From Clostridium estertheticum subsp. estertheticum (GTDB lineage: Bacteria; Bacillota; Clostridia; Clostridiales; Clostridiaceae): 64,000 nucleotides of DNA. Position numbers and translations under genes: made by a program. Positions 10,770 through 19,628 of this stretch are shown piece after piece; the stretch's first letter is position 1, and each line of letters starts with the position of its first letter. Location: contig NZ_CP015756.1 in the NCBI RefSeq assembly GCF_001877035.1, positions 4,269,001 to 4,333,000 of the forward strand, given 5' to 3'. The notes under the pieces were generated by a model. It saw nothing but the letters and a program-made list of their open reading frames with translations. It searched no databases and had not been told where the DNA came from.

Positions 10770-11888
10770 TTAATGAAAATTTTTATCATCTCCGGAGGTC
10801 ATTATTTCTACATCTACTTCGACTTTCAACTCAGTTTTCTTAATAATATTTGGGATTTTTACATTTGGATATTTCCTATAAAATTCATCACTTATTTCAA
10901 AAATATCTATCCCCTTATCCTTGTATTTAGAAAATAAGATATTGCAAGCCTTCTTGATGTTATCTTCTGCCGTCTCTTCCATTTTCGCAACATTTTTTTT
11001 AGTAAGTATAATACTTTCTTGAGCCTCACCAAAATCTACCTTAACTTTAATTTTCTTTTTAAAGTGAACAATGTTATCTGAATAATTTACTTCTGTTTTA
11101 GTTTTACTTTTTACTATTTCTAGAGTAACAAATTTATTAATATCACAAGGATTAGTTACTTCTAAAATACCACTTGATAAAGTATTCTTTAAAAAGTTAT
11201 ATCCTAGCCCCTCAGTACTTTCTAAAATGCTTACCATTTTATCATCTTTGATTACCGCTCCACCATTTATTTGTAATTTCGGCTCCAAACTATCCTTTGG
11301 CATATCTATTATTGTTAATACAGATGTTTTCTCTCCAGCAACTCTTTTATTTAGATAATCATTTAAAGTTAATATTACAGCTCTTGGGGATGATCCAATG
11401 TTTTGTATAAGTTCTGTTATAAAGAACCCAATGTACTTTTCCTGAGTAATTTTCAACCCCATAAGTTTTTGTGCATCCCCTGGATATACTGCTATATAGG
11501 GTCTTACAAGTAATTCCTGGTCACGAGATAGCAAGTCTACGAAATTATCAAGTCCGTGCTCTGCAGCCCTTTGAGTAAATATTATGACTTTATTTTGTGT
11601 ATAATTTAATTTGTAACTTGAGGTTGAGTTCATATCTCTAATGGCCTCAAATAATGTTTTTCCTTTACCATTAAATAATATTCTCTCATCCACACCTTCA
11701 GTAGACGCCCCCTTTATTCCCTTAAACGCTTCAATGTATGTTACAGGGTTACCACTTTGATCCACATCTATGACTAATGCAGTAACAAATAAAACCCTAT
11801 TTATATCCCTGTAACTAAAGCATGCTGACATATTAAAACAATTTATTATTAAACATATTATAAGCAATATTTTTTTATATTTTCTCAT
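10770..11888 (-). CDS. Spore germination protein, Ger(x)C family lipoprotein
   Basis: The C subunit of a GerA-type germinant receptor, normally lipid-anchored in the inner spore membrane. The N-terminus is a lipoprotein signal: basic MRKYKK, a hydrophobic ILLIICLII core, then a lipobox-like NMSAC with the cysteine at about residue 23. The 372-residue length and the FVTALVIDVD, GLDNFVDLLSRDQELL and IGFFITELIQNIGSS blocks fit the family. Its start overlaps the end of the A-subunit gene by 14 bases, so the two are translationally coupled. No clear terminator was found downstream. Confidence 0.93.
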   Translation of the reverse strand: MRKYKKILLIICLIINCFNMSACFSYRDINRVLFVTALVIDVDQSGNPVTYIEAFKGIKGASTEGVDERILFNGKGKTLFEAIRDMNSTSSYKLNYTQNKVIIFTQRAAEHGLDNFVDLLSRDQELLVRPYIAVYPGDAQKLMGLKITQEKYIGFFITELIQNIGSSPRAVILTLNDYLNKRVAGEKTSVLTIIDMPKDSLEPKLQINGGAVIKDDKMVSILESTEGLGYNFLKNTLSSGILEVTNPCDINKFVTLEIVKSKTKTEVNYSDNIVHFKKKIKVKVDFGEAQESIILTKKNVAKMEETAEDNIKKACNILFSKYKDKGIDIFEISDEFYRKYPNVKIPNIIKKTELKVEVDVEIMTSGDDKNFH

Positions 11889-13287
11889 TGTAATTATCCT
11901 TATCGAAAATATTATTAGATATATTGTTAAGATCTTTCCTATATAATATATCCTTAGATTTAAAACTTTCTAATGTGCCAAACGGAAACAAATATGGATA
12001 TCCACAACTTTCCAGACCCGACATATGTGCGATTAAAATGAAGAATCCAATATAAAAACCTGGAAGCCCTAGCACTGCTGAAAACATAATAATAACTATA
12101 TTCCATATAGATAAAGCACCATAAAGTTTAGGAACTAAAAAAGAAGATATAGACGATAGTGCAACTATTACCACAGTACTTTGGGAGGCTATTCCTACTC
12201 CAACTACAGCATCGCCTAATATTAAAGCTCCAACAATACTCATTGCTTGACCTATTGACTGTGGCAATCTTATACCCGCCTCCCTAAGTAGCTGGAAGAA
12301 AAATGTCATTAAAAGTAGTTCTAGAACTGTAGGAAGAGGCACCCCTGCCCTAGACACTGCGAACCTTATTGCAAGAACAGATGGAATAAGAGAGAAATGG
12401 TAGGTCGCAAGAGCCAAGTATACACCTGACAATAAACAAGCTGCAAAAAAGCTAATTACTCTTGTAATTCTAGATAAATTTCCAAAATACTTATTAGAAT
12501 AATAATCGTCTGGCGATTGAAAATTATCTATAAAAAAATATGGTGCAGTAATTACAAACGGCGTTCCATCTACAACTATTGCTATCTTTCCCTCTAAAAG
12601 TTTTGATGCAACCACATCTGGTTTTTCAGTAGAGCCGATTGTATCAAAAGTAGTGTTCTTATTTTTAAGAGCTTCCTCAATATAATTCGTATCTAAAATA
12701 AACTCCAATTTTATATTGGACACTTTTTTTCTTATATAATCAACAAGTTTTTTAGGAGCAACACCTTCAATATAACATAATACAACTACTGTATTTGATT
12801 TAGATCCTAAAGTCATGGATTCAAATTTTAAATTGAGATTTTTTATTTTCCGCCTAATCAACGATACGTTATCTACAAAAGCCTCTGTAAATCCTTCTCT
12901 TGGTCCCTTAATAACGTTTTCTGTAACAGGAATACCTACACTCCTCCTTACATACCCTTTCGCTTCACAAAAAATTGATTTATTTGCAAAAGAAAAAATA
13001 AGCACTAGGTCACCAGACAAAATGTGCGATATCGCCTCATCATTGGTATTAATGTCACCAATATTATTAGCTGGTAATATTTCTTTTTTTATATACTCTA
13101 TATCTACATTTGTAATATCATGTTGTATAAGCGGGTTAAATATATATTCACTAATAAATTTAGAATCACATAAATCATCAATGAATACGCCAAATATTAT
13201 CCCCATTTCACATTTTATTTCTCTATATTTAACATCATAGCTGTTTTTTAATTTCTCCTTAATATACTCTATATTTACTTTTTCCAT
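11875..13287 (-). CDS. Spore germination protein, GerA/GerKA family
   Basis: The A subunit of a germinant receptor. The N-terminal soluble half (about 240 residues) recognises or transmits the nutrient signal. The C-terminal half has about five membrane helices (the stretch starting ISFFAACLLSGVYLAL, then FFFQLLREAGIRLPQSIG and later hydrophobic runs). The family motif around PTVLELLLMTFFFQLLREAG is intact. The ATG at 13287 has a GCGGGTG ribosome binding site at good spacing; a GTG three codons earlier is in frame. It is transcribed with the C subunit and divergently from the B subunit. Forespore sigma-G control is expected for this family, but I could not read a convincing promoter. Confidence 0.95.
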   Translation of the reverse strand: MEKVNIEYIKEKLKNSYDVKYREIKCEMGIIFGVFIDDLCDSKFISEYIFNPLIQHDITNVDIEYIKKEILPANNIGDINTNDEAISHILSGDLVLIFSFANKSIFCEAKGYVRRSVGIPVTENVIKGPREGFTEAFVDNVSLIRRKIKNLNLKFESMTLGSKSNTVVVLCYIEGVAPKKLVDYIRKKVSNIKLEFILDTNYIEEALKNKNTTFDTIGSTEKPDVVASKLLEGKIAIVVDGTPFVITAPYFFIDNFQSPDDYYSNKYFGNLSRITRVISFFAACLLSGVYLALATYHFSLIPSVLAIRFAVSRAGVPLPTVLELLLMTFFFQLLREAGIRLPQSIGQAMSIVGALILGDAVVGVGIASQSTVVIVALSSISSFLVPKLYGALSIWNIVIIMFSAVLGLPGFYIGFFILIAHMSGLESCGYPYLFPFGTLESFKSKDILYRKDLNNISNNIFDKDNYNEKI

Positions 13288-13378
13288 TTTAATCACCCGC
13301 TTTATTGTTTGTAATGTTAAAGTTTAATATTCTAAAATTATATAATATTTAAGTTTAATATTTTTAATTTGGTAAATA

Positions 13379-13419
13379 ATACTAACATAGGCGTAATTTT
13401 ATTACGTCTATGTTAGTAT
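13379..13419. promoter_or_regulatory. Strong inverted repeat between divergent germination genes
   Basis: Two 19-base arms (ATACTAACATAGGCGTAAT and its complement with a single G:U-compatible change) flank a 3-base loop. No T-run follows on either strand, so it is not a typical terminator. It lies in the 5' region of the B-subunit gene and upstream of the A-subunit gene, so an operator or an mRNA 5' hairpin is possible. Confidence 0.7.
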
Positions 13420-13447
13420 AAAAATACTGAAATGATGAGGAGATAAA

Positions 13448-14539
13448 ATGGATAAGCTTAATACAAAACATTTGATGTTCATAATTTGGGGTACATCTAT
13501 TGTAGCAATGAAAACTTACCCCAATGTATTTATTATAAATGGAGGACGTGATTCCTGGATTTCTGTTATAATTGCCTCTATATTAATATTCCTTTATTTT
13601 ATTTATATACTTTACATCTGCAAAAAAAACAGTTGCTATAATATGGACGAAATATATCATAAAGCTATCGGTAAAACTATGGGTGATATTTTTTTAATTT
13701 TATTTATCCTAAGTCTAATTGTAAGTTTAATGGAAAGTGCTTCAGTTGAATCAAATGCAATACATGTAAATCTGCTACAGGAAACTCCAACTTGGTTTTT
13801 TCTATTGTTTATATTAATGCCAGCAATTTATGTAACAAAGAAAGGTACTAGAGCAATAACTATAGTTGTTATAATTGGTATTTCACTTATAATGGTGGCA
13901 GGAATAATTTTAGCGGTTCTTACAGCTCCATATAAAAAATACAATTACTTACTTCCTATAATGGCAAATGGCGTAACTCAATCTTTTATTTTATCAGTAA
14001 TAAAAGCACTGGGATGTTATAGTGGTATAGCTGCTTGTATTCCATTTTTATCAAATGTTTGTCATAAACCCAAAATCATAAAACATTCCATTATTGCAAT
14101 ACTGATTGTAATACAAATGGAGATCTTCGCAAATATTGGTCTCTTAACTACCTTCTCATTAGTTAGAGTCCTCGGAATTAACTACCCTAAACTTATACAA
14201 ACTCAGTTAGTTAGTTATTTTAGTTTTATAGAGGGTGGTGAATTCTTTGTAATGCTTCAAATGGTTGGCGGATGGTTTATAAAATATGTATTAGTACTAA
14301 ATGCTATACTAATCCTAATAAAAAGGCTTTCCTTCTTTAACAAATACACAATATATATTATTACATTATTAGTATTCATATTTTCCTATTTCCTTTCTGC
14401 AAAAGTAGTATTATTATATAAATTTTTAAACATTTACGTTTATTTTTCTGTGATAAGCCTTATATTAATACCAACAATAATTTTCAGTATATTCTACTTT
14501 AAAACAAAAATAAATAGTAGGACATTTACTCTAAAATAA
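13448..14539 (+). CDS. Spore germination permease, GerB/GerKB family
   Basis: The B subunit of the germinant receptor, an APC-superfamily-like integral membrane protein (endospore permease family). The 363 residues contain about ten hydrophobic segments, starting at LMFIIWGTSIVAM and including IYVTKKGTRAITIVVIIGISL, in the family's usual order. The start follows GAGGAGATAAA. The gene is divergent from the A and C genes rather than lying between them, an arrangement seen in some Clostridium loci. It is followed by a bidirectional terminator. Confidence 0.93.
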   Translation: MDKLNTKHLMFIIWGTSIVAMKTYPNVFIINGGRDSWISVIIASILIFLYFIYILYICKKNSCYNMDEIYHKAIGKTMGDIFLILFILSLIVSLMESASVESNAIHVNLLQETPTWFFLLFILMPAIYVTKKGTRAITIVVIIGISLIMVAGIILAVLTAPYKKYNYLLPIMANGVTQSFILSVIKALGCYSGIAACIPFLSNVCHKPKIIKHSIIAILIVIQMEIFANIGLLTTFSLVRVLGINYPKLIQTQLVSYFSFIEGGEFFVMLQMVGGWFIKYVLVLNAILILIKRLSFFNKYTIYIITLLVFIFSYFLSAKVVLLYKFLNIYVYFSVISLILIPTIIFSIFYFKTKINSRTFTLK

Positions 14540-14574
14540 GCATTTATAAGGTTTAGTCACTTTTTAAATATACG

Positions 14575-14615
14575 TAAAAAAGGCTCAGAATTTATTATAT
14601 TATGAGCCTTTTTTA
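14575..14615. terminator. Bidirectional terminator
   Basis: The stem GGCTCA/TGAGCC is extended by A/T pairing and flanked by six A on the left and six T on the right. It serves the B-subunit gene and the convergent ECF gene. Confidence 0.85.
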
Positions 14616-15158
14616 CTAATTTATAAATCCATGATTTTTATTATATTTAACAAGCGTTAATGATAATGGCAATGCAAGAGCAATACCAACTATAACTTGA
14701 CCAATATTTGGAGGTATATCCACAAATGCAAGTAGTACGTTATTAGTTGTTAGCTTATATACTACAAGGCCTGAAAGAAAATACCCAAAAACCATCCATA
14801 CACCCGCTACTATAAATGCAAATAGATTATTCCACAAATTATCTGCTTTATATCCCTTCCTATATGCAATCATAGCTGTTATGTATGCCATTCCTCCTTT
14901 TATAATCAATGTAAAAGGCGCCCAATAAAACCACGGTGTTGATAAATCAAATAAAGTCATACCAAGTGCAGCCGCTATAACACCTTTTTTCTTTCCTAGT
15001 AACAAGGCAGATAAATATACCATGCTATCCCCTATATGAAATACAGCCTTATTCCCCACTGGTACTTTTATTAAATATGTAGCAATATATATAATAGCTG
15101 CCATAAGGCTAATTTGTACTATATCAATAGTTTTAATAGACGTGTTACTACTTTCCAT
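14616..15158 (-). CDS. ECF transporter S component (riboflavin-type family)
   Basis: A substrate-binding membrane subunit of an energy-coupling-factor vitamin transporter. It has about six hydrophobic helices in 180 residues, with the family-typical AVFHIGDSMVYLSALLLGKKKG loop (N-terminal third) followed by WAPFTLIIKGGMAY. The arrangement fits the ECF-ribofla_trS family, but substrates vary and no riboswitch precedes it. I chose the ATG at 15158 because AGGGGG lies six bases upstream; the longer in-frame start at 15251 would add a hydrophilic extension. The shared EcfA/EcfT module is not in this window. Confidence 0.82.
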   Translation of the reverse strand: MESSNTSIKTIDIVQISLMAAIIYIATYLIKVPVGNKAVFHIGDSMVYLSALLLGKKKGVIAAALGMTLFDLSTPWFYWAPFTLIIKGGMAYITAMIAYRKGYKADNLWNNLFAFIVAGVWMVFGYFLSGLVVYKLTTNNVLLAFVDIPPNIGQVIVGIALALPLSLTLVKYNKNHGFIN

Positions 15159-15349
15159 CATTCTCCCCCTAAAGTTTTCGCTTAAATATTTTTTTAAGAT
15201 TCTCTCTAATACCATTATATACAATACTTTTTTATTTTCAAATGTATCCATACGCTTTTTAAAATAATAATTTAATATATTGTATATACATTGTCGAAAT
15301 ACTAAATACTATATAATATTTAGTTATTTTGATAAATGGAGGTATTCAT

Positions 15350-15505
15350 ATGACTTTCTTGCGATGGCTTGGTGGATTTGTGGTTTTATTTTGGTTAATG
15401 GGAGTACTTTTTAGTAAAGGTGGAAGTTTAATTAATATATTACTAATAGTTGCTGCAGTTGTATTTATAATTGACATTCTATTTAGTAAAAGAAAAAATT
15501 TATAA
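15350..15505 (+). CDS. Small lmo0937-like membrane peptide
   Basis: A 51-residue open frame with a textbook GGAGGT ribosome binding site eight bases before its ATG. The product starts MTFLRWLGGFVVLFWLMG, then a short glycine turn, then a second hydrophobic run (NILLIVAAVVFIIDILF), and ends with basic SKRKNL. Length and the two-helix hairpin layout match the lmo0937-type small membrane protein family (function unknown). A putative -10 TATAAT lies at 15312-15317, and a terminator follows directly. Confidence 0.8.
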   Translation: MTFLRWLGGFVVLFWLMGVLFSKGGSLINILLIVAAVVFIIDILFSKRKNL

Positions 15506-15513
15506 AATTGAAT

Positions 15514-15556
15514 GCAAAAAAGTCTCTTGAAATATTTTCAAGAGACTTTTCATTTT
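15514..15556. terminator. Bidirectional terminator
   Basis: The stem AAAAGTCTCTTGAAA pairs with TTTCAAGAGACTTTT around a short loop. It serves the small membrane peptide gene and the convergent prfC. Confidence 0.88.
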
Positions 15557-15598
15557 ATTTATTTTTAATTAAGTTACCTAAAATACCCTGACATATAC

Positions 15599-17236
15599 TT
15601 AATCATTATTTTTACTAACATCCGATAAGATTAAACCTTTATTATGCTCTAATGCCCAACTAATACCCCAATCATTTTGGAATAATAATAGATCCCTGTC
15701 CTTAAAATCTTTAACTAATCTAGCATCACTAGTTAAGTTAAGTTTTTCTTTATCTATTTCACTCTTTTCAATCCATCTTATATTTTTAAATGCTAACCTA
15801 TCAATTTTAATATCTACACTATATTCGTTTTTAAGTCTAAATTCTAATACCTCAAACTGAAGCACTCCTACAACTCCAACTACAATTTGTTCAATTCCTA
15901 TATGTAGTTCCTTAAATACTTGGATTGCTCCCTCTTGAGCTATTTGTGTTACTCCCTTTATAAATTGCTTTCTCTTCATAGTATCAACAGTTCTCACCCT
16001 TGCAAAATGTTCTGGCGCAAAAGTTGGTATTCCTTCAAACTCAAATTTATTTGAGGACGAACATATAGTGTCCCCTATACTGAATATACCTGGATCAAAA
16101 ACTCCAATAATATCTCCTGCATAAGCTGTATCTACTATTTCTCTCTCTTGTGCTAAAAATTGTTGAGGTTGTGCAAGTTTTATTTTATTACCGCCTTGCA
16201 TATGATAAACATCCATGCCTTTTTCAAATTCTCCAGAACAAATCCTCATAAAAGCAATTCTATCCCTATGAGCCTTATTCATATTCGCTTGAATTTTAAA
16301 AACAAACGCAGAAAAGTATTTACTATAAACATCAATTTTCCCTATACTCGAATTTCTTGGTAATGGAGGTGATGTTAATTCTAAAAAGCTTTCTAAAAAT
16401 GGTTCAACACCAAAGTTAGTTGAGGCACTACCAAAAAATACTGGAGTAAGCTCACCATTAGCTACTTTCTCTAAATCAAAATCATCACCAGCTACATCTA
16501 GAAGTTCCATATCTTCCATAAGCTTATTATATAAATCGTCGCCAATAAGCTCAATTGCCTTTTCATCAAAAGCATTAATCTTTGTTTCCTTAACTTCTAT
16601 TTGCCCATGCTTTCCATCATCAAAAACAATAATTTCCTTTGTACGCCTATCGTAAACGCCTTTAAAATCTACCCCGCAACCTATAGGCCAATTCATTGGA
16701 TAAGATCTAATACCAAATTCATTTTCTATTTCTTCCATAAGCTCAAATATATCTCTAGTTTCTCTATCCATCTTATTAATAAAAGTAAAGATAGGAATCT
16801 CTCTTATGCTACATACATGGAATAGTTTTCTTGTTTGTGCCTCTACTCCTTTTGCACCATCTATAATCATTACTGCGCTGTCTGCTGCCATAAGCGTTCT
16901 ATATGTATCTTCACTAAAATCTTGATGCCCTGGGGTATCAAGTATGTTTATACAAAAATCTTTATAATTAAATTGCATAACTGAAGACGTAACAGAAATA
17001 CCTCTTTGTTTTTCTATTTCCATCCAATCAGAAACTGCATGTTTAGAAGCTTTTCTAGCCTTAACTGAACCTGCAAGCCTTATAGCACCACCATATAATA
17101 ATAACTTTTCCGTCAGTGTAGTTTTACCCGCATCTGGATGAGAAATTATAGCAAACGTTCTTCTCTTTTTAATCTGTTTTATGTAATCCTCCAAGGTATC
17201 CTCTCCTTTTTTATACTTCAAATTATGTAAACGCAT
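15599..17236 (-). CDS. prfC: Peptide chain release factor 3
   Basis: A translational GTPase that recycles RF1/RF2 from the ribosome after peptide release. G1 reads HPDAGKTT (about residues 33-40), the switch region includes RGISVTSSVM, G3 is DTPGHQD and G4 is NKMD. Domain 2 and the RF3-specific C-terminal domain (GVVGVLQFEVLEFRL) are complete. The 545-residue reading starts at an ATG with a modest AGGA site. A TTG at 17194, preceded by AAGGAGAGG, is a strong alternative and would give the usual RF3 N-terminus just before KQIKKRRTFAIISH. Confidence 0.96.
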   Translation of the reverse strand: MRLHNLKYKKGEDTLEDYIKQIKKRRTFAIISHPDAGKTTLTEKLLLYGGAIRLAGSVKARKASKHAVSDWMEIEKQRGISVTSSVMQFNYKDFCINILDTPGHQDFSEDTYRTLMAADSAVMIIDGAKGVEAQTRKLFHVCSIREIPIFTFINKMDRETRDIFELMEEIENEFGIRSYPMNWPIGCGVDFKGVYDRRTKEIIVFDDGKHGQIEVKETKINAFDEKAIELIGDDLYNKLMEDMELLDVAGDDFDLEKVANGELTPVFFGSASTNFGVEPFLESFLELTSPPLPRNSSIGKIDVYSKYFSAFVFKIQANMNKAHRDRIAFMRICSGEFEKGMDVYHMQGGNKIKLAQPQQFLAQEREIVDTAYAGDIIGVFDPGIFSIGDTICSSSNKFEFEGIPTFAPEHFARVRTVDTMKRKQFIKGVTQIAQEGAIQVFKELHIGIEQIVVGVVGVLQFEVLEFRLKNEYSVDIKIDRLAFKNIRWIEKSEIDKEKLNLTSDARLVKDFKDRDLLLFQNDWGISWALEHNKGLILSDVSKNND

Positions 17237-17250
17237 ATATATATTCCTAC

Positions 17251-17276
17251 AATCACTAGCTTAACTCCTAGTGATT
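17251..17276. repeat. Short perfect inverted repeat upstream of prfC
   Basis: AATCACTAG and CTAGTGATT form a 9-bp stem around an 8-nt loop. It lies 15 bases upstream of the prfC ATG with no T-run. It could be a 5' UTR hairpin or an operator. The rest of 17277-17500 holds nothing that I recognise. Confidence 0.6.
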
Positions 17277-17507
17277 CTAAAATTTCACCTATCAAATCTC
17301 TACCTATCAATTTTAGCTTTTATACACATATCTGTCAACTAAGGTTGTACTTATAATGGTAGCAGGATAAAATTCTTTTAAGTGAAATTTATTTAAATAT
17401 TACTAATATTATCGGAGGTAAAAAAATAAATTGACTTACCTAATTTATTATGTTTATATTAATATATGAGTTAAAACTTATATAAAACTTAATATTTATT
17501 TAGTTTT

Positions 17508-17622
17508 CTAGGGTTCCGCAGTTTATAACTGGCTGGTCCAAGAGAAAACGCACAGTTATCTGTGTTCACGGAAGGACAAAAGCCTGGGAGATATTATAAT
17601 AATATTTCTTAAGGCTTTTTTA
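17508..17622 (+). promoter_or_regulatory. Guanidine-I (ykkC) riboswitch with terminator
   Basis: The conserved blocks CTAGGGTTCCG, CTGGTCCAAGAGAAAACGCA, CACGGAAGGACAAA and AGCCTGGGAGA appear in the order of the guanidine-I aptamer. The 3' part overlaps a terminator (AAAGCCT pairs with AAGGCTTTTTT at 17579-17622), so free guanidinium should favour read-through. The next gene is a Gdx-type SMR exporter, the expected partner. Confidence 0.95.
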
Positions 17623-17695
17623 TTTTTCTCACTTTAAATGATGCTATGAAATATTCTTATAATTTATTCTAAATTTAGTTTAGGAGGAGGTAACT

Positions 17696-18016
17696 ATGGA
17701 ATGGATTTATTTAGTGGTAGCTGGATTTTTTGAAGTAGCATGGGCAATCGAGTTAAAATATTCGCTAGGATTCACGAAAACATTACCCAGTTTATTAACC
17801 ATTATAGGAATGATTACAAGTTTTTACTTTTTATCATTATCTCTAAAAAGTCTACCACTTGGAACTGCATATGCAGTTTGGACTGGCATAGGAACTGTTG
17901 GCACAGTGGTCTTAGGCGTTATTTTATTTAAAGAGCCAATTGATATTATGCGTGTTATTTGCGTTGTATTAATTGTAATTGGAATCATTGGTTTAAAACT
18001 GATAACGATAAAATAA
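17696..18016 (+). CDS. SMR family guanidinium exporter (Gdx/SugE type)
   Basis: A small multidrug resistance-family transporter of 106 residues with four hydrophobic helices. The essential membrane glutamate is E13 (GFFEVAWAIEL), and the conserved tryptophan is W62 in the YAVWTGIGTVG motif. The guanidine-I riboswitch directly upstream identifies it as a Gdx-type exporter that expels guanidinium in exchange for protons, rather than a broad drug pump. It acts as an antiparallel dimer in this family. The start follows GGAGGAGG. There is no terminator before the next gene, 102 bases on. Confidence 0.95.
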   Translation: MEWIYLVVAGFFEVAWAIELKYSLGFTKTLPSLLTIIGMITSFYFLSLSLKSLPLGTAYAVWTGIGTVGTVVLGVILFKEPIDIMRVICVVLIVIGIIGLKLITIK

Positions 18017-18118
18017 CAATTTATATTAGCTTAATGTTATTCAAATCAAATGCTATTTATACCAGTAAATGATTTAGATGAAACCCAGAATAATACCTAT
18101 TAATAAGGAGGAATTTTA

Positions 18119-18826
18119 GTGAAAAATTTTATAATTGAAGATGGTTTTTGGGGTTTATTCCCTAATGCAAAGATTGGAGTTGTTATTTGTCATGGAATAG
18201 ATAACACCATAAGAAATCAAGAAGGATACCTTGATATGATTTTAAGGGCTGAAAAAGAAGCTTTAAAATATTTGCAAAATGAAGAATTTAGCAATAACGA
18301 AGTAATAAAAATATGGAGAGAATCATTTCAAAAATTCAAAAGCAAAAAAGGTGCTAGGTCATCTATAGAAGCATTATTAAAGCGAGTTGATAAAGGAAAT
18401 CATATTGGAAATATTAATCCATTGGTTGACATATACAATTCAATTTCATTAAGATACGCGCTGCCTTGCGGTGGTGAGGATATAGACAAATTTAACGGCG
18501 ATATAAGATTAACAAAAGCAATTGGAGATGAAGACTTTGTTCCACTTGGAACAGATAAAAATTCACCCCCTTATGAAGGGGAAGTTGTATATAAAGACAA
18601 TGCTGGAGCGATTTGCAGATGCTGGAACTGGCGAGAATCATTAAGAACCATATTAACTGAAAAAACAAATAACGCTTTTTTATGTATTGAATTGACTGAT
18701 GAAAAAAGACAAGTGGAATTTGAAAATGCTTTAAAAGAATTAGAAACATTAGTAAAAAATAATTTAGGAGGAGAAACTCAGATATCAATTTTAGATACAA
18801 ATAATAAGAATGTGCAAATTGATTAA
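18119..18826 (+). CDS. B3/B4-domain protein (PheT B3/B4-like)
   Basis: A 235-residue cytoplasmic protein resembling the B3/B4 tRNA-binding/editing domain of the PheRS beta subunit, standing alone. Family signs are IWRESFQKFKSKKGARSSIEAL, NPLVDIYNSISLRYALPCGGED and CRCWNWRE (a basic/aromatic motif near residue 165). Its biochemical role is unknown. It starts with GTG after a strong AAGGAGGA site. It lies 102 bp after the guanidine exporter and 21 bp before a radical SAM gene, so the three could form a guanidine-controlled transcript. Confidence 0.85.
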   Translation: MKNFIIEDGFWGLFPNAKIGVVICHGIDNTIRNQEGYLDMILRAEKEALKYLQNEEFSNNEVIKIWRESFQKFKSKKGARSSIEALLKRVDKGNHIGNINPLVDIYNSISLRYALPCGGEDIDKFNGDIRLTKAIGDEDFVPLGTDKNSPPYEGEVVYKDNAGAICRCWNWRESLRTILTEKTNNAFLCIELTDEKRQVEFENALKELETLVKNNLGGETQISILDTNNKNVQID

Positions 18827-18847
18827 ATTAATTTAGGAGGTTTATAA

Positions 18848-19537
18848 ATGAGTAATTTTAGTTATAAGGATATTTATATTGAGGATGGTAAGCGGGTTCT
18901 TGAGATGAATATATTACCAGAAAAGTATTGCAACTTTGATTGCATATTTTGCCCTATTGGAAGGTCACACAACAAAATAGACACACAACAAACATTTTCG
19001 GATATTTCTGAATCCTTAAATGAACTGGAACATAAATTAATGAATAATGAAGTGGATTTAGTATTTATAAACTCTAAAGGAGAAGCTCTGGTTAATGATA
19101 AAATTGAAAATGTTATTAACCTAGTGAAAAGTAAAGGATTGGCAGTGAGATTACTTTCAAACGGTTATATATTGGGTAGAGTTGAATACATGAAAATAGC
19201 CAATAAATGTGATGAAGTAATTGGAGAAATAAAAGTTATTACGGATAAGGATTTTCAAAAGATTCAACGCCCTATTGATGGTTATAGCTTCCATGAGCAT
19301 ATATCAAGTATGATCTCTTTCAATAAACAATACAAGGGTAAGTTTATATTAGAGATAACAATTCTCAAGGGATACAATGACAGCGAAGAGGCCGTTTCCA
19401 AGTTAAGAAATATTATTGATGAATTATCACCAGACAAGATAATTATTGAAAGAATGGACGATGACAGATTTAAAGAGAAACTCGGAATAAGTGATGAAAA
19501 ATTTCATGCCATTTCAAAGGCATTACTTAATAAGTAG
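18848..19537 (+). CDS. Radical SAM protein
   Basis: A 229-residue radical S-adenosylmethionine enzyme with the Fe-S cluster motif C28-x3-C32-x2-C35 (YCNFDCIFCPIGRS). A GEAL block follows (residues about 80-85), in the place where the family's GGE methionine-binding motif is usually found. The short length and lack of a SPASM or other C-terminal cluster domain suggest the core (beta/alpha)6 barrel alone. The substrate is unknown. The spacing of 21 bases to the B3/B4 gene and the GGAGG site argue for one operon. A bidirectional terminator follows. Confidence 0.88.
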   Translation: MSNFSYKDIYIEDGKRVLEMNILPEKYCNFDCIFCPIGRSHNKIDTQQTFSDISESLNELEHKLMNNEVDLVFINSKGEALVNDKIENVINLVKSKGLAVRLLSNGYILGRVEYMKIANKCDEVIGEIKVITDKDFQKIQRPIDGYSFHEHISSMISFNKQYKGKFILEITILKGYNDSEEAVSKLRNIIDELSPDKIIIERMDDDRFKEKLGISDEKFHAISKALLNK

Positions 19538-19559
19538 CATGACATTATAATATAAAATA

Positions 19560-19602
19560 AAAAAAACCGACTCTTCTTAAATAGATAAGTCGGTTTTTAT
19601 AT
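19560..19602. terminator. Bidirectional terminator
   Basis: The stem AACCGACT/AGTCGGTT is flanked by A- and T-runs. It ends the radical SAM transcript. From the other side it could end a long trpS transcript that runs through the structured region 19620-20196. Confidence 0.8.
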
Positions 19603-19628
19603 GCCTATACCTATATCCTTAATATTAG

